Source of the DNA: Flavobacteriaceae bacterium
GTDB taxonomy: Bacteria > Bacteroidota > Bacteroidia > Flavobacteriales > Flavobacteriaceae
DNA length: 64,000 bases
NCBI GenBank assembly: GCA_013373385.1
Contig: JABXHX010000009.1
Coordinates: forward strand, 38,318-102,317
Direction: 5' to 3'
In this document: positions 39,184 through 48,166 of the stretch, one piece after another
Numbering within the stretch: the first letter of the stretch is position 1
How the letters are laid out: the number at the start of each line of letters is the position of its first letter
Made by a program: the position numbers and the translations under genes
Notes under the pieces: generated by a model
What the model saw: only the letters and a program-made list of their open reading frames with translations
What the model was told of the DNA's origin: nothing
The model's database searches: none

Positions 39184-41676
39184 ATGAAACAATTTAAATT
39201 ATTGTTTGTATTTGTGTTCATTACAAGTATTGTATCAGCACAAAATACGCCAACTCCAAATTATAGAGCAGCAGCTAAATACTCGCCAAAAAATTTAGCA
39301 AAACTAGTACATTCTACAACGGTAAATCCTAGATGGCTTAAAAAAGGAAACCGTTTTTGGTATCAGTACAAAACCAGTAATGGAGCTAATTATTACTTAG
39401 TTGATGCAGATAAAAGAACAAGAACCAAGTTATTTGACAATGTAAAAATGGCTAAATGGTTAACAGAAATTACCAAAGACCCATATGATGCACAGCACTT
39501 ACCACGATTTAACTTTGAGTTTACTAGAAGCGAAACAGCGATTCGATTTAGAGTAACATCTACAGAAGAAGTTCCTGTAAAAGATGATAAAAAAGAAGCA
39601 TCTAAAGGGAAAAAAGCGAAAAAGAAAGGGAAACCAAAAATGGAAAAGAAAACCTATTATTTAGAATATAAGTTAGGGGGTAATGGCTTAACAATTATCA
39701 ATACTAAGAAAAAAGAAAAAGAACCTTGGAGAAGGTGGGCAAACATAGCTCCAGATAGCTCAATTGTTTTATTCTCAAAAAACTTCAATATCTATTGGAT
39801 GGATAAAGCTAATTTTAAAAAAGCGATGAAAGATGAAAAAGACACAACCATTGTTGAACACCAATGGACAAAAGATGGAGTGGAGCACTATGGATATGGT
39901 GGTGGAGGTAGAGGAGAAAACAACGAAACAAAACTTAAAAATAAAGATAAAAGAAAAGGAATTTGGGGTACTTGGTCGCACGATTCTAAAAAGTTTATTT
40001 TTCAAAAATCTGACTCTAGGCACATCAAAGATTTGTGGGTAATTAACTCTGTATCAAATAGAAGACCTGTATTAGAAACCTACAAATATCACATGGCAGG
40101 AGAGCAAGAGTATTACAAGTCTGAATTGTTAATTTTAGATACTCGTACCAAAAAGATTGTAAATGTTGAGCTAGATACCGTTAGGCAACAAAGCGTTTCT
40201 GTGTACAGAGCGCCAAGAAAACAAGCTTATAGAAGCGATGAACATACACCTTCTTTATTACTTTCTAAGAAAGGAAAAATATATTACAGTGTTATTAGTA
40301 GAGATCGTAAGAAACTAGATATCTGTGTAGCAGACTTAGAAACAGGAAAATCAAAAGTACTCATAGAAGAGCGCTTTAATACCTATATAGAATCTAGACC
40401 TTTAATTTTATTTAATAATGAAACAGAAATGCTACATTGGGCAGAACGAGATGGTTGGGCACATTTTTATTTGTACGATTCTAAAGGTAATTTAAAAAGA
40501 CAAGTTACAAATGGTGATTACCATGTGAATGGTTTTGCTGGTTTAGATGAAAAAACAAGAACCTTGTATTTTACTGCCAATGGTGTTAATAAAAAGCAAG
40601 ACCCATACTATGAGCACTTGTACAAAATCAAGTTAAACGGAACAGGAATGCGTTCTTTAAACCCTGGAGAATTTACAACAAGAACAAGCATGTCTGATTC
40701 TAACAAGTATTTTGTGTCTAACTATTCTAGAGTAAACACAGTACCAAAATCAGAATTGCGTTCTGCAGACGGAAGATTAATTTTAAAGTTAGAAGAAGCC
40801 GATTTATCTCAATTATTTGCTACTGGATATAAATTCCCAGAGCCATTTAAAGTAAAAGCTGCAGACGGAATTACAGACTTATATGGTGTAATGTACAAAC
40901 CATTTGATATGGATAGTACAAAAGTGTATCCGTTATTAGAATACGTATATCCAGGGCCGCAAACAGAAGCCGTAAACAAAGCCTTTTCTTTTAGAATGGA
41001 TCGTTTAGATAGAATGGCGCAAGTTGGTTTTGTAGTAATTACCCTAGGAAACAGAGGTGGACATCCAGACCGTTCTAAATGGTATCACAATTACAGTTAC
41101 GGAAACTTAAGAGATTATGGACTAGAAGATAAAAAGTATGTAGCGGAACAGCTGGCAAACAAACATAAGTTTATTGATATAGAAAAAGTAGGTATTTACG
41201 GTCATTCTGGAGGCGGGTTTATGTCTACTGCAGCCATGTTGGTATATCCAGATTTCTTTAAAGCAGCGGTTTCATCAGCAGGAAATCACGACAACAATGT
41301 GTATAATAGCTGGTGGAGTGAAACGCATCACGGTGTAAAAGAAGAGATTGATGAAAAGGGGAAGATTACCCATAAATACAGGATAGATACTAATCATTCA
41401 ATTGCTAAAAATTTAAAGGGTCACTTAATGTTAATTCATGGTGATGTCGATAATAACGTACATCCAGCTGGAACCATTAGAATGGCAAACGCTTTGATAA
41501 AAGCCAACAAACGATTTAAGTTTATGATTATGCCAGGGCAAAGACATGGCTTTGGAAGTATGACAGAATATTCATTCTGGTTACGTGCAGATCATTTTAC
41601 CAAATACTTATTGGGTGTTGATCCTAACAGTGTAGATATTACTGAAATGAATAGAGATATTCCTAAAAGAAAATAA
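39184..41676 (+). CDS. S9 family (dipeptidyl peptidase IV-like) serine peptidase
   Basis: 830 residues: signal peptide (about 1-20, ending VSAQ), beta-propeller-like N-domain (about 50-560) with a Lys-rich insert near 135-155 and a Gly-rich insert near 240, and a C-terminal alpha/beta hydrolase domain. Catalytic Ser in GHSGGGFM, Asp in IHGDVDNNVH and His in GQRHGFG are all present. It is exported and probably periplasmic, removing dipeptides from peptides. Ends at a strong bidirectional hairpin. Confidence 0.94.
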   Translation: MKQFKLLFVFVFITSIVSAQNTPTPNYRAAAKYSPKNLAKLVHSTTVNPRWLKKGNRFWYQYKTSNGANYYLVDADKRTRTKLFDNVKMAKWLTEITKDPYDAQHLPRFNFEFTRSETAIRFRVTSTEEVPVKDDKKEASKGKKAKKKGKPKMEKKTYYLEYKLGGNGLTIINTKKKEKEPWRRWANIAPDSSIVLFSKNFNIYWMDKANFKKAMKDEKDTTIVEHQWTKDGVEHYGYGGGGRGENNETKLKNKDKRKGIWGTWSHDSKKFIFQKSDSRHIKDLWVINSVSNRRPVLETYKYHMAGEQEYYKSELLILDTRTKKIVNVELDTVRQQSVSVYRAPRKQAYRSDEHTPSLLLSKKGKIYYSVISRDRKKLDICVADLETGKSKVLIEERFNTYIESRPLILFNNETEMLHWAERDGWAHFYLYDSKGNLKRQVTNGDYHVNGFAGLDEKTRTLYFTANGVNKKQDPYYEHLYKIKLNGTGMRSLNPGEFTTRTSMSDSNKYFVSNYSRVNTVPKSELRSADGRLILKLEEADLSQLFATGYKFPEPFKVKAADGITDLYGVMYKPFDMDSTKVYPLLEYVYPGPQTEAVNKAFSFRMDRLDRMAQVGFVVITLGNRGGHPDRSKWYHNYSYGNLRDYGLEDKKYVAEQLANKHKFIDIEKVGIYGHSGGGFMSTAAMLVYPDFFKAAVSSAGNHDNNVYNSWWSETHHGVKEEIDEKGKITHKYRIDTNHSIAKNLKGHLMLIHGDVDNNVHPAGTIRMANALIKANKRFKFMIMPGQRHGFGSMTEYSFWLRADHFTKYLLGVDPNSVDITEMNRDIPKRK

Positions 41677-41694
41677 TTAGTTCTTTATATAATG

Positions 41695-41736
41695 AAGCCA
41701 AGCATTACTGAAATTTTCAGTAATGCTTGGCTTTTT
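41695..41736. terminator. Bidirectional terminator hairpin
   Basis: An 18-bp near-perfect stem (AAGCCAAGCATTACTGAA and its complement) with a 3-nt loop and T run, between the convergent S9 and M61 peptidase genes. Confidence 0.93.
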
Positions 41737-41750
41737 AATTCTAGCTAAGT

Positions 41751-43556
41751 TTATTTTTCACCCAACCACGCTTTTCTATTTTTCTCTATTTCAGGAGTGA
41801 TTTCTAACCCAGCTTTTTCAAAAGATTGTATGGTGTATCTTGGGTCTTTTATCAGTGTAACCTTAGCAGTTCTTAGTTGATTGTACCTACTAAATTGTAT
41901 TGTAATGGTAGCTCCAATTTTATAATTCGATAAAACCTTGGACACTGAATTTGTAGCGCTTACTACATGCTGATCTATCGCAACAATTTTATCACCAACA
42001 TTAAGTCCAGCTTTGTAGGCAGGTGTACCAATCTGAGCATTAGTTCTTACAAGACCATCAGAAGAAGTAGACACACCAAAATATACATTTTTACTGTCTC
42101 TTTTTAATACAATACCCATATTTTTAAACAAAGGTTCATAATTTGGCATTGCGCTTTTATAGATAAAATGGTTAAAGAAATAATCGCCAAATAATTTACC
42201 TGCATATTTATTTAATGTTTTATGTAAATTATCGATTGTATATGGTTTTTCATTTTTACCATAGGTATTCCAAACCAACTGCATATAGCCATCTAAACTT
42301 AAATTTCCTTTTTCATTACGCAAAGCTAAATCTAAGGCTAATCCTAAAACACTACCATACGAATAATAAGAAATAAAGGTATTTCCTCTATTTACTGGGT
42401 CAACAGAAGTAGCTGCATCTACAAAAGGTGCTTGGTAGCTCATTTCAATTGGGTTAAAGAAAGACCTCCCAGTAGAATTCCACACATAGTTAAATGTTCC
42501 GTTTAAACTATTGATATAATTTTCAGGACTCATTAAGCCAGCTCTTGTTAAAATTAAATTAGTGTAATAGCTCGTAAAACCTTCTGCAAACCACAGTTCT
42601 CCGCTCATATTTGCCTTTTCAAAATTAAAAGGCTCTAAAGATTTTGGTCTGATACGTTCTACATTCCAAGCATGAAAAAATTCATGAGAAACCGTTCCAA
42701 TATTTCTAGTCATTCCACCATTTGCAAGGGTTCTTGTACTAGTTAAAATGGTTGAATTTCTGTGTTCCATACCATCGCCACTTGTATTGGGTATATAGCA
42801 AGCTAAAAAAGTATACTCACCAAAATCAAATTTTGGCAATTCTCCAAAAACAGCTTTTTGTTGTAGTACAATCTTTTTTACTTTTTCAAAATAGGCATCT
42901 GCTTCTGCTTCTGTACCAATGGTATGCAATGCTAAATTTATTTTATAGGTTTCTCCAGAAGATTCTACCTCAAAAGATCTTACAAAATGATTGCTCAACT
43001 CCGTTGGGCTATCCATAAAATACTGCAAATTTGGTGCGTAATACGTATTGTTAAACATCTTTTTAAGCTGTGTGGCAATTTTCCAATCTTTTCTAGGATT
43101 AAAGGTAATTTGAATTGGCGTGTCTTTTAACGATGGCGCATACATAAAAGTTGCTGGAATGTTTAAATGTGCGTGTGTTTCATCGATCTGCGCATAGGTA
43201 CCATCACCTCTATTTGCAAATAATGTATAGGTAACATTTACAGTTCCGTCATGTTTTGCAACTTCCCAAGCATACGGATTTGGGCGAGTTAGAAGCAGCT
43301 CATTTCCTTTACTATCTGTTGCTTTTACATTGTATACATTTTTAGCAAACTCGTGGATGGCATATCTTCCAGGAGAAGAGCGACTCATTCTAAAAGAAAA
43401 GGTTCCTTTTTTAATTTTAGTGAAAGAAACTTTTACCTCAGCTTCATGTTGCATTGCATTGTTAAAAGAAATATCGTATAGAATATAACTTTGAGCGTAA
43501 CTAAAAGAGGTTATAAAAACCGATAAGATAAAAATGTAAAGTACTTGTAAGCGCAT
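41751..43556 (-). CDS. M61 family metallopeptidase (glycyl aminopeptidase-like) with PDZ domain
   Basis: 601 residues: signal peptide (about 1-22), N-terminal beta domain, thermolysin-like domain with zinc motif HEFFH (His291, Glu292, His295) followed by AWNVERIRPKSLEPF, and a C-terminal PDZ domain (about 475-560, TPAYKAGLNVGDKIVAID). Members cleave peptides with N-terminal Gly or Ala. Periplasmic or surface. Its own -7 box lies at 43581-43588, right after the HTH gene. Confidence 0.93.
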   Translation of the reverse strand: MRLQVLYIFILSVFITSFSYAQSYILYDISFNNAMQHEAEVKVSFTKIKKGTFSFRMSRSSPGRYAIHEFAKNVYNVKATDSKGNELLLTRPNPYAWEVAKHDGTVNVTYTLFANRGDGTYAQIDETHAHLNIPATFMYAPSLKDTPIQITFNPRKDWKIATQLKKMFNNTYYAPNLQYFMDSPTELSNHFVRSFEVESSGETYKINLALHTIGTEAEADAYFEKVKKIVLQQKAVFGELPKFDFGEYTFLACYIPNTSGDGMEHRNSTILTSTRTLANGGMTRNIGTVSHEFFHAWNVERIRPKSLEPFNFEKANMSGELWFAEGFTSYYTNLILTRAGLMSPENYINSLNGTFNYVWNSTGRSFFNPIEMSYQAPFVDAATSVDPVNRGNTFISYYSYGSVLGLALDLALRNEKGNLSLDGYMQLVWNTYGKNEKPYTIDNLHKTLNKYAGKLFGDYFFNHFIYKSAMPNYEPLFKNMGIVLKRDSKNVYFGVSTSSDGLVRTNAQIGTPAYKAGLNVGDKIVAIDQHVVSATNSVSKVLSNYKIGATITIQFSRYNQLRTAKVTLIKDPRYTIQSFEKAGLEITPEIEKNRKAWLGEK

Positions 43557-43580
43557 GGTTGATTATTTTGTATAGTTAGC

Positions 43581-43588
43581 CAAAGCTA
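43581..43588 (-). promoter_or_regulatory. Promoter -7 box (TAGCTTTG) for M61 peptidase
   Basis: Perfect TAnnTTTG on the minus strand, 24 nt before the ATG at 43556. Confidence 0.6.
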
Positions 43589-43599
43589 CACAAAATCTC

Positions 43600-43806
43600 T
43601 TAATCATTTACATATTCTAAAATATCTGATGGTTGGCAATCTAACGCTTTGCAAATGGCTTCTAAGGTAGAAAACCGAATGGCTTTTGCTTTACCCGACT
43701 TTAAAATAGATAAATTAGCGGTGGTAATACCTATGATTTCTGCCAAGTCTTTGCTTTTCATTTTTCGTTTGGCAAGCATTACATCTAAGTTTACAATAAT
43801 TGCCAT
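43600..43806 (-). CDS. YozG-like XRE-family HTH regulator
   Basis: 68 residues, a single Cro/C1-type HTH (KSKDLAEIIGITTANLSILK then LEAICKALDCQPSDILEYV). Small HTH proteins of this kind are typically paired with a DUF2975 membrane protein; here the start is 2 bp after a DUF2975 stop and it is last in a four-gene run. It probably regulates the unit through the inverted repeat at 45134-45152 (inference). Confidence 0.92.
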   Translation of the reverse strand: MAIIVNLDVMLAKRKMKSKDLAEIIGITTANLSILKSGKAKAIRFSTLEAICKALDCQPSDILEYVND

Positions 43807-43808
43807 GG

Positions 43809-44324
43809 TTATATTGTTAGTTCATTTTCTGATTGAATGTCAATTCCGCGTTTTACAATTTGAGCGAAAATAAAAATAACTACAGAAAGAAACACAAAAT
43901 CGCTCGTAAACAAATCTATTTGAAAATTATGCGCTTTCCCAATAATTTGAATGTGTATATTGTGTACAATAGCTACTACCCATAAGTAAAAAATACAGTA
44001 ACTAATTTTTTGCATTAACTTCTGTACGCTTATATTAAAGGGTTTGTGTAGGTTTAGTTTTTGTAAAAGCTTAATCACTAAATATGCAATATAGGCTTCT
44101 ATAGCAAAGAGTATTATTTTATATCCAATAATAAATGAGTATTGTGTAAAGCTGTAAGTTCTATATTCGTAAAGGTTTAATCCTTCGTAAATGTTTTTAG
44201 AAATCTCTGGGTTTTTGATACTCAACAGATAGGTAACTAGTATTGCTCCAGTTTTTACCATTAAACCAATAAATGCAAACCATGAAAAAAACGTCATGAT
44301 TTTTAAGATTTTTTCTGTTTTCAT
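43809..44324 (-). CDS. DUF2975 membrane protein, second copy
   Basis: 171 residues with about four membrane helices. The C-terminus reads RGIDIQSENELTI, closely matching the other DUF2975 protein of this unit (GTNIQSENDLTI). DUF2975 proteins have no known function. Spaced 3 bp from the zinc-ribbon gene upstream and 2 bp from the HTH gene downstream. Confidence 0.87.
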   Translation of the reverse strand: MKTEKILKIMTFFSWFAFIGLMVKTGAILVTYLLSIKNPEISKNIYEGLNLYEYRTYSFTQYSFIIGYKIILFAIEAYIAYLVIKLLQKLNLHKPFNISVQKLMQKISYCIFYLWVVAIVHNIHIQIIGKAHNFQIDLFTSDFVFLSVVIFIFAQIVKRGIDIQSENELTI

Positions 44325-44327
44325 AAT

Positions 44328-44552
44328 TTATTTTTTGTTCATAAACCAATGTACATGCCCACAATTGTCACAGATTAAATTTTGTGCTTTTTTGTTGAGC
44401 CAATCTAGTTTAAAAAAGGTAAGTGCTTGTGTGTTCATTAAAGTTTCTCTTTCCCAAAAAGTATCGTTTTTACAAACCAAACAGTTTAGTTTATTTCCTT
44501 TAATGGTTCTTTGTTTTGATATAGGTGTTTGTGCCATGTTGTATGTTTTCAA
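44328..44552 (-). CDS. Small zinc-ribbon protein
   Basis: 74 residues as given; an internal ATG at 44537 (MAQTPISK) is an alternative start. Two CxxC knuckles, CLVCKN and CDNCGH, 39 residues apart, form a zinc ribbon resembling predicted nucleic-acid-binding ribbon proteins. It sits between two DUF2975 genes with 2-3 bp gaps, so it belongs to the same transcript. The role is unknown. Confidence 0.8.
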   Translation of the reverse strand: MKTYNMAQTPISKQRTIKGNKLNCLVCKNDTFWERETLMNTQALTFFKLDWLNKKAQNLICDNCGHVHWFMNKK

Positions 44553-44554
44553 TA

Positions 44555-45100
44555 TTAAATTGTTAAATCGTTTTCAGATTGAATGTTCGTTCCTTTTTTA
44601 AAGACGTCAGATAAAAAGAACATTAAATATCCTAAGATTAAAAAAACCAATAGTTCTGTAGACAATAAATCTATAACTCTACTAGAAGTTCTAGCCCAAG
44701 CAAGAAAAACAATGTCAATGATTAATGTTCCGTAAGTGAATGTAAGAAATGATTTTCCAGCTTTTTTGAAAGCAAAACTAATTTCTTCTTGAAAAATTTT
44801 CTTTTCAATAAAGAGCTTTGTTGTTTTATTTAATTGATAAAGCCCTAAGATTATAAACCCAAAAATAATGATGTAGGCAAGTGCAAAAACTAAATAACTT
44901 GTTACTGAAATTTCTATATTCTTATCAATTAAATTTACTTTAGAGAAAAAAGGTTCTTCTGGGATTTCCCATTTCCTGATTAATTTTAATGTCCATTGTA
45001 AGTAGTTTATAAGCTTTAGAATCGCAAAAATAATCCCGATGTTATAAATCGTATTAAATGCACTTATCCCTTTCTCTGTTTTTTGGATTTTGTTTTTCAT
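44555..45100 (-). CDS. DUF2975 membrane protein, first copy
   Basis: 181 residues with about four membrane helices and the C-terminal NIQSENDLTI signature. First gene of the unit, preceded by the -7 box TATATTTG and an inverted repeat. It probably arose by duplication with the copy at 43809; the two share helix layout but differ in loops. Confidence 0.87.
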   Translation of the reverse strand: MKNKIQKTEKGISAFNTIYNIGIIFAILKLINYLQWTLKLIRKWEIPEEPFFSKVNLIDKNIEISVTSYLVFALAYIIIFGFIILGLYQLNKTTKLFIEKKIFQEEISFAFKKAGKSFLTFTYGTLIIDIVFLAWARTSSRVIDLLSTELLVFLILGYLMFFLSDVFKKGTNIQSENDLTI

Positions 45101-45120
45101 TTTAATAAATTATTATACAG

Positions 45121-45128
45121 CAAATATA
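45121..45128 (-). promoter_or_regulatory. Promoter -7 box (TATATTTG) for DUF2975 unit
   Basis: Perfect TAnnTTTG on the minus strand, 20 nt before the ATG at 45100. Confidence 0.65.
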
Positions 45129-45133
45129 TAAAA

Positions 45134-45152
45134 ATTATCGAAAAACAATAAT
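45134..45152. promoter_or_regulatory. Candidate operator of the DUF2975/HTH unit
   Basis: ATTATCG-AAAAA-CAATAAT: 7-bp arms (one mismatch) around five A, sitting just upstream of the -7 box where a repressor would block polymerase. Binding by the YozG-like protein is inferred. The rest of the 177-bp gap to umuD shows nothing clear. Confidence 0.45.
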
Positions 45153-45277
45153 TAATTATTAAAAAAGAATTATTTTATATTATCAATGTCCAAAAAATAG
45201 CTATAAAAGCGCTTTGCTCAAAGACACAAGAGTAAAGACAATTAGAGTATTATTCCTGAAAAGTTTTGAATTGTATT

Positions 45278-45715
45278 TTATACTTTTTTAATCACATTCG
45301 TTACAATTCCCCAAATCACAAAATTGTTTTCTTCAGTAATTTTTATAATAGGATATTCTGGGTTTTCTGGCTGTAACCAAACTTCATCTTTTTCTACACG
45401 CAAGCGTTTTACGGTAAACTCGCCATCTAAAAAACAGACTGCTATTTTATTGTTGGTTGGTGGTATACTTCTATCTATAACCAACAAATCATTATCATCT
45501 AAGCCAGCACCTATCATAGATTGCCCGCTCACTTTTGCAAAAAAAGTAGCTTCTTTGTTGGTAATTAATTCTTCATCTAAAGAAATACGTGTTTCTTTAA
45601 AATCATCTGCAGGCGAAGGAAATCCGGCAGAAATACCGGTATCAATAAAAATAGCTCCAGAATTCTCCAAAGATTTTGGGCTAAAAAAAGTCAAATTTTG
45701 TAAAGGTCTATTCAT
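45278..45715 (-). CDS. umuD: UmuD-like S24 autoprotease (DNA polymerase V subunit)
   Basis: 145 residues. Self-cleavage site Ala30-Gly31 in GISAGFPSP; catalytic Ser66 in SGQSMIGAG and Lys103 in FTVKRLRV, the Ser/Lys dyad of LexA/UmuD. After RecA-stimulated cleavage the product assembles with UmuC for translesion synthesis. It is encoded downstream of umuC, with its ATG directly after the umuC TAA; the usual order is umuD first. Confidence 0.93.
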   Translation of the reverse strand: MNRPLQNLTFFSPKSLENSGAIFIDTGISAGFPSPADDFKETRISLDEELITNKEATFFAKVSGQSMIGAGLDDNDLLVIDRSIPPTNNKIAVCFLDGEFTVKRLRVEKDEVWLQPENPEYPIIKITEENNFVIWGIVTNVIKKV

Positions 45716-46975
45716 TTATTTAACAATAATAACATCATTAATATTTGTTGTGTATTTAGGCGATAAACGTTCTTGACGCATCTTCCAAGTCCGTTGTAAA
45801 TCTTGATTTGCTAGTTTAATTTTATCTGATTTAAAGCGTTTATTGATATAATCTACAGCAGCCATTAAAGGCTTGTGTTTTGGATTTTCTGCTGCAAACA
45901 AATCTAATTGATGATTCTCTGTAAGAACCAACCCTGTAACAATAACACCCGCACGTTTGTATTTGATGCCTTTTTTAAACATAGTTGCTACTGCGTTTAC
46001 AGCAGCCTTACTTATTAACAAAGTAGAATCTGTTGGATAAGGAAACACAATTGTTCTACTTGCTTTATGCTGTTCGGTATCTTTTTTATGTCGGTCACTA
46101 CGCAAAAATACAAGCACCATACTACAACTAGATTTTTGTTTACGTAGCTTTTCTGCACAACTTGTAGCAAAAGTAGACACACGTTCTTTAATAGCTTCAA
46201 TATTAGAAAGCGTATATTCAAAACTTCGAGTGGTGGCAATCGTTTTTTTTGATGCTGTATGATCTTCTAATGTTAATGTTGAAATTCCTTCTAAATCTTT
46301 TTTCAATTTCCACTCGTTAATAGAAAATGTTTTTAGCACAAACGCATCATCTAGTTGGATAAAATCATAGGCTGTTTTACAACCAATAGCCTCTAGCCGT
46401 TTATGTAGTCTCCAACCAATTCCCCAAACCTTTTTTAAAGGAGTCCATTGCAAGGCTTTGATGCGTTTTTCTTCAGTATCAATAACACAAATACCTTTTG
46501 ATTGTTTGATATTAGAACGTGCAATTTTATTAGCAACTTTACTTAGGGCTTTTGTAGGAGCAATGCCTACACAGGTTGGAATCCCTGTCCATTGTAACAC
46601 TCTATTTCTAATTTGAGTAGCGTATGTTGTAAAATCATAATTTTTAAAACCTTTAAACTGCAAGAAAGCTTCATCAACAGAATAAACTTCTATATCTGGT
46701 GTAAACTGTGCAAGAATATTCATTACCCGAGTACTCATATCTCCATACAACGGATAATTAGAAGAAAGCACCGTAATATTGTTAAGTTTACAAAAGTCTT
46801 CCCATTTAAAAATAGGTGCACCAAAAGGCAGCCCAATGCGTTTAGCTTCATCATCCATAGAGATAACACAGCCATCATTATTACTTAAAATGGCTACAGG
46901 TTTTTGCTGCAAATTCGGGTTAAAAACTCGCTCACAAGAAGTGTAAAAATTATTACAATCTACCAAGGCATACAT
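45716..46975 (-). CDS. umuC: Y-family DNA polymerase UmuC
   Basis: 419 residues. YALVDCNNFYTSCERVF carries the first catalytic Asp and steric-gate region, VYSVDEAFLQF the catalytic Asp/Glu pair, then HhH (VWGIGWRLHKRLEAIG), little finger and a C-terminal DUF4113-type tail (LANQDLQRTWKMRQERLSPKYTT). Error-prone lesion bypass in the SOS response. The -7 box TATCTTTA ends 5 nt before ATG (probable leaderless mRNA), back to back with the bioF promoter. Confidence 0.96.
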   Translation of the reverse strand: MYALVDCNNFYTSCERVFNPNLQQKPVAILSNNDGCVISMDDEAKRIGLPFGAPIFKWEDFCKLNNITVLSSNYPLYGDMSTRVMNILAQFTPDIEVYSVDEAFLQFKGFKNYDFTTYATQIRNRVLQWTGIPTCVGIAPTKALSKVANKIARSNIKQSKGICVIDTEEKRIKALQWTPLKKVWGIGWRLHKRLEAIGCKTAYDFIQLDDAFVLKTFSINEWKLKKDLEGISTLTLEDHTASKKTIATTRSFEYTLSNIEAIKERVSTFATSCAEKLRKQKSSCSMVLVFLRSDRHKKDTEQHKASRTIVFPYPTDSTLLISKAAVNAVATMFKKGIKYKRAGVIVTGLVLTENHQLDLFAAENPKHKPLMAAVDYINKRFKSDKIKLANQDLQRTWKMRQERLSPKYTTNINDVIIVK

Positions 46976-46980
46976 AGAAG

Positions 46981-46988
46981 TAAAGATA
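46981..46988 (-). promoter_or_regulatory. Promoter -7 box (TATCTTTA), 5 nt before umuC ATG
   Basis: Seven of eight match to TAnnTTTG on the minus strand, spacer CTTCT, then ATG. No obvious SOS operator was recognised nearby. Confidence 0.5.
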
Positions 46989-46999
46989 TGAATTTTACC

Positions 47000-47007
47000 T
47001 ACATTTG
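47000..47007 (+). promoter_or_regulatory. Promoter -7 box (TACATTTG), 5 nt before bioF ATG
   Basis: Perfect TAnnTTTG; spacer TGTTG, then ATG at 47013. This rules out the upstream in-frame GTG at 47007 as start. Confidence 0.65.
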
Positions 47008-47012
47008 TGTTG

Positions 47013-48149
47013 ATGAATTTTCCGAATAAATTACAAAAGAAGTTGGCTGTTAGAGAAGCTAGAGCAGCGTTGAGAAAGCTGCAAACGCAATCAAATTTGA
47101 TTGATTTTTCTTCGAATGATTATTTGGGTTTTGCGAAATCAGTTACTATTTTTAAGAGCACACATCAGTTTTTAATGGATAGAAAGTTTACAGAAAATGG
47201 AGCTACAGGCTCTAGATTGCTAAGTGGCAATCACATTTTGTACAAAGAAGTAGAAGCAGTGCTTGCCGCAATTCATCAAACAGAAAGTGTTACCATTTTT
47301 AATTCTGGATACGATGCAAATCTTGGTTTTTTTGCTTCTGTACCACAACGCAACGATTTTATTTTGTACGATGAATTGATTCATGCATCTATTAGAGACG
47401 GCATGCAGTTATCGAATGCAAAAGCTTATAAATTTGAACACAACAATTTAGAGTGCTTAGAAAATAAAATAAAGTCAGTTCGCACAGACTCAAGAATTAG
47501 CGAAGAAGAAATATATGTAGTTACAGAAGCTGTTTTTTCTATGGATGGCGATATTCCAGATTTAACAGCTATGACTGCTATTTGCAAAAAGCACAACGCG
47601 CTTTTAGTTGTAGATGAAGCGCATGCCTTAGGGGTTTTTGGTACAGGTATCATTCAAAAATTACAGTTAGAAGAAGCTGTTTTTGCAAGGATTGTTACAT
47701 TCGGAAAAGGGTTGGGTTGTCATGGAGCTGCCATTTTAGGAAGTCATAAATTGCAACAATACTTAGTAAATTTTGCCAGAAGCTTTATTTACACCACAGC
47801 ACTTACACCACATGCTTTGGCAACAATAAAGATGGCATACAAAGAGCTAGAAACGTCTAACTTAGAAGATAAACTTAGAGAAAATATACAGCATTTTATC
47901 GCTGAATCAAATAGGTTGCAATTAGACTTTATTAAGAGTACATCTGCCATTCATTGTTGTGTTATTTCAGGAAATGCAAAAGTAAAAAAGATAGCAAATC
48001 AACTTCAACAAAAAGGTTTTGATGTAAAGCCCATTTTATCTCCTACTGTATTGGAAGGAGAAGAACGTTTGCGCTTTTGCTTGCACACGTATAATTCTAA
48101 AGAAGAAATTACTAACGTTTTAGAGAACCTTGTTACATTTGTTTCGTAA
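47013..48149 (+). CDS. bioF: 8-amino-7-oxononanoate synthase-like enzyme
   Basis: First committed step of the biotin ring pathway: pimeloyl-ACP/CoA plus alanine to 8-amino-7-oxononanoate. ATG at 47013 (MNFPNKLQKKL) because the promoter box overlaps the earlier GTG; 378 residues. Motifs: DFSSNDYLGFAKS, TGSRLLSGNHILY, VVDEAHALGVFG and PLP-lysine VTFGKGLGCHGA. First gene of a biotin cluster, 17 bp before bioD. Confidence 0.95.
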   Translation: MNFPNKLQKKLAVREARAALRKLQTQSNLIDFSSNDYLGFAKSVTIFKSTHQFLMDRKFTENGATGSRLLSGNHILYKEVEAVLAAIHQTESVTIFNSGYDANLGFFASVPQRNDFILYDELIHASIRDGMQLSNAKAYKFEHNNLECLENKIKSVRTDSRISEEEIYVVTEAVFSMDGDIPDLTAMTAICKKHNALLVVDEAHALGVFGTGIIQKLQLEEAVFARIVTFGKGLGCHGAAILGSHKLQQYLVNFARSFIYTTALTPHALATIKMAYKELETSNLEDKLRENIQHFIAESNRLQLDFIKSTSAIHCCVISGNAKVKKIANQLQQKGFDVKPILSPTVLEGEERLRFCLHTYNSKEEITNVLENLVTFVS

Positions 48150-48166
48150 AAGCTATTCGTAATTAT

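Noticed and set aside
44296..44601. 101-residue plus-strand ORF
   Set aside because: Antisense to the zinc-ribbon and DUF2975 genes.
45324..45776. 150-residue plus-strand ORF
   Set aside because: Antisense to umuD; low-complexity Ser/Lys composition.
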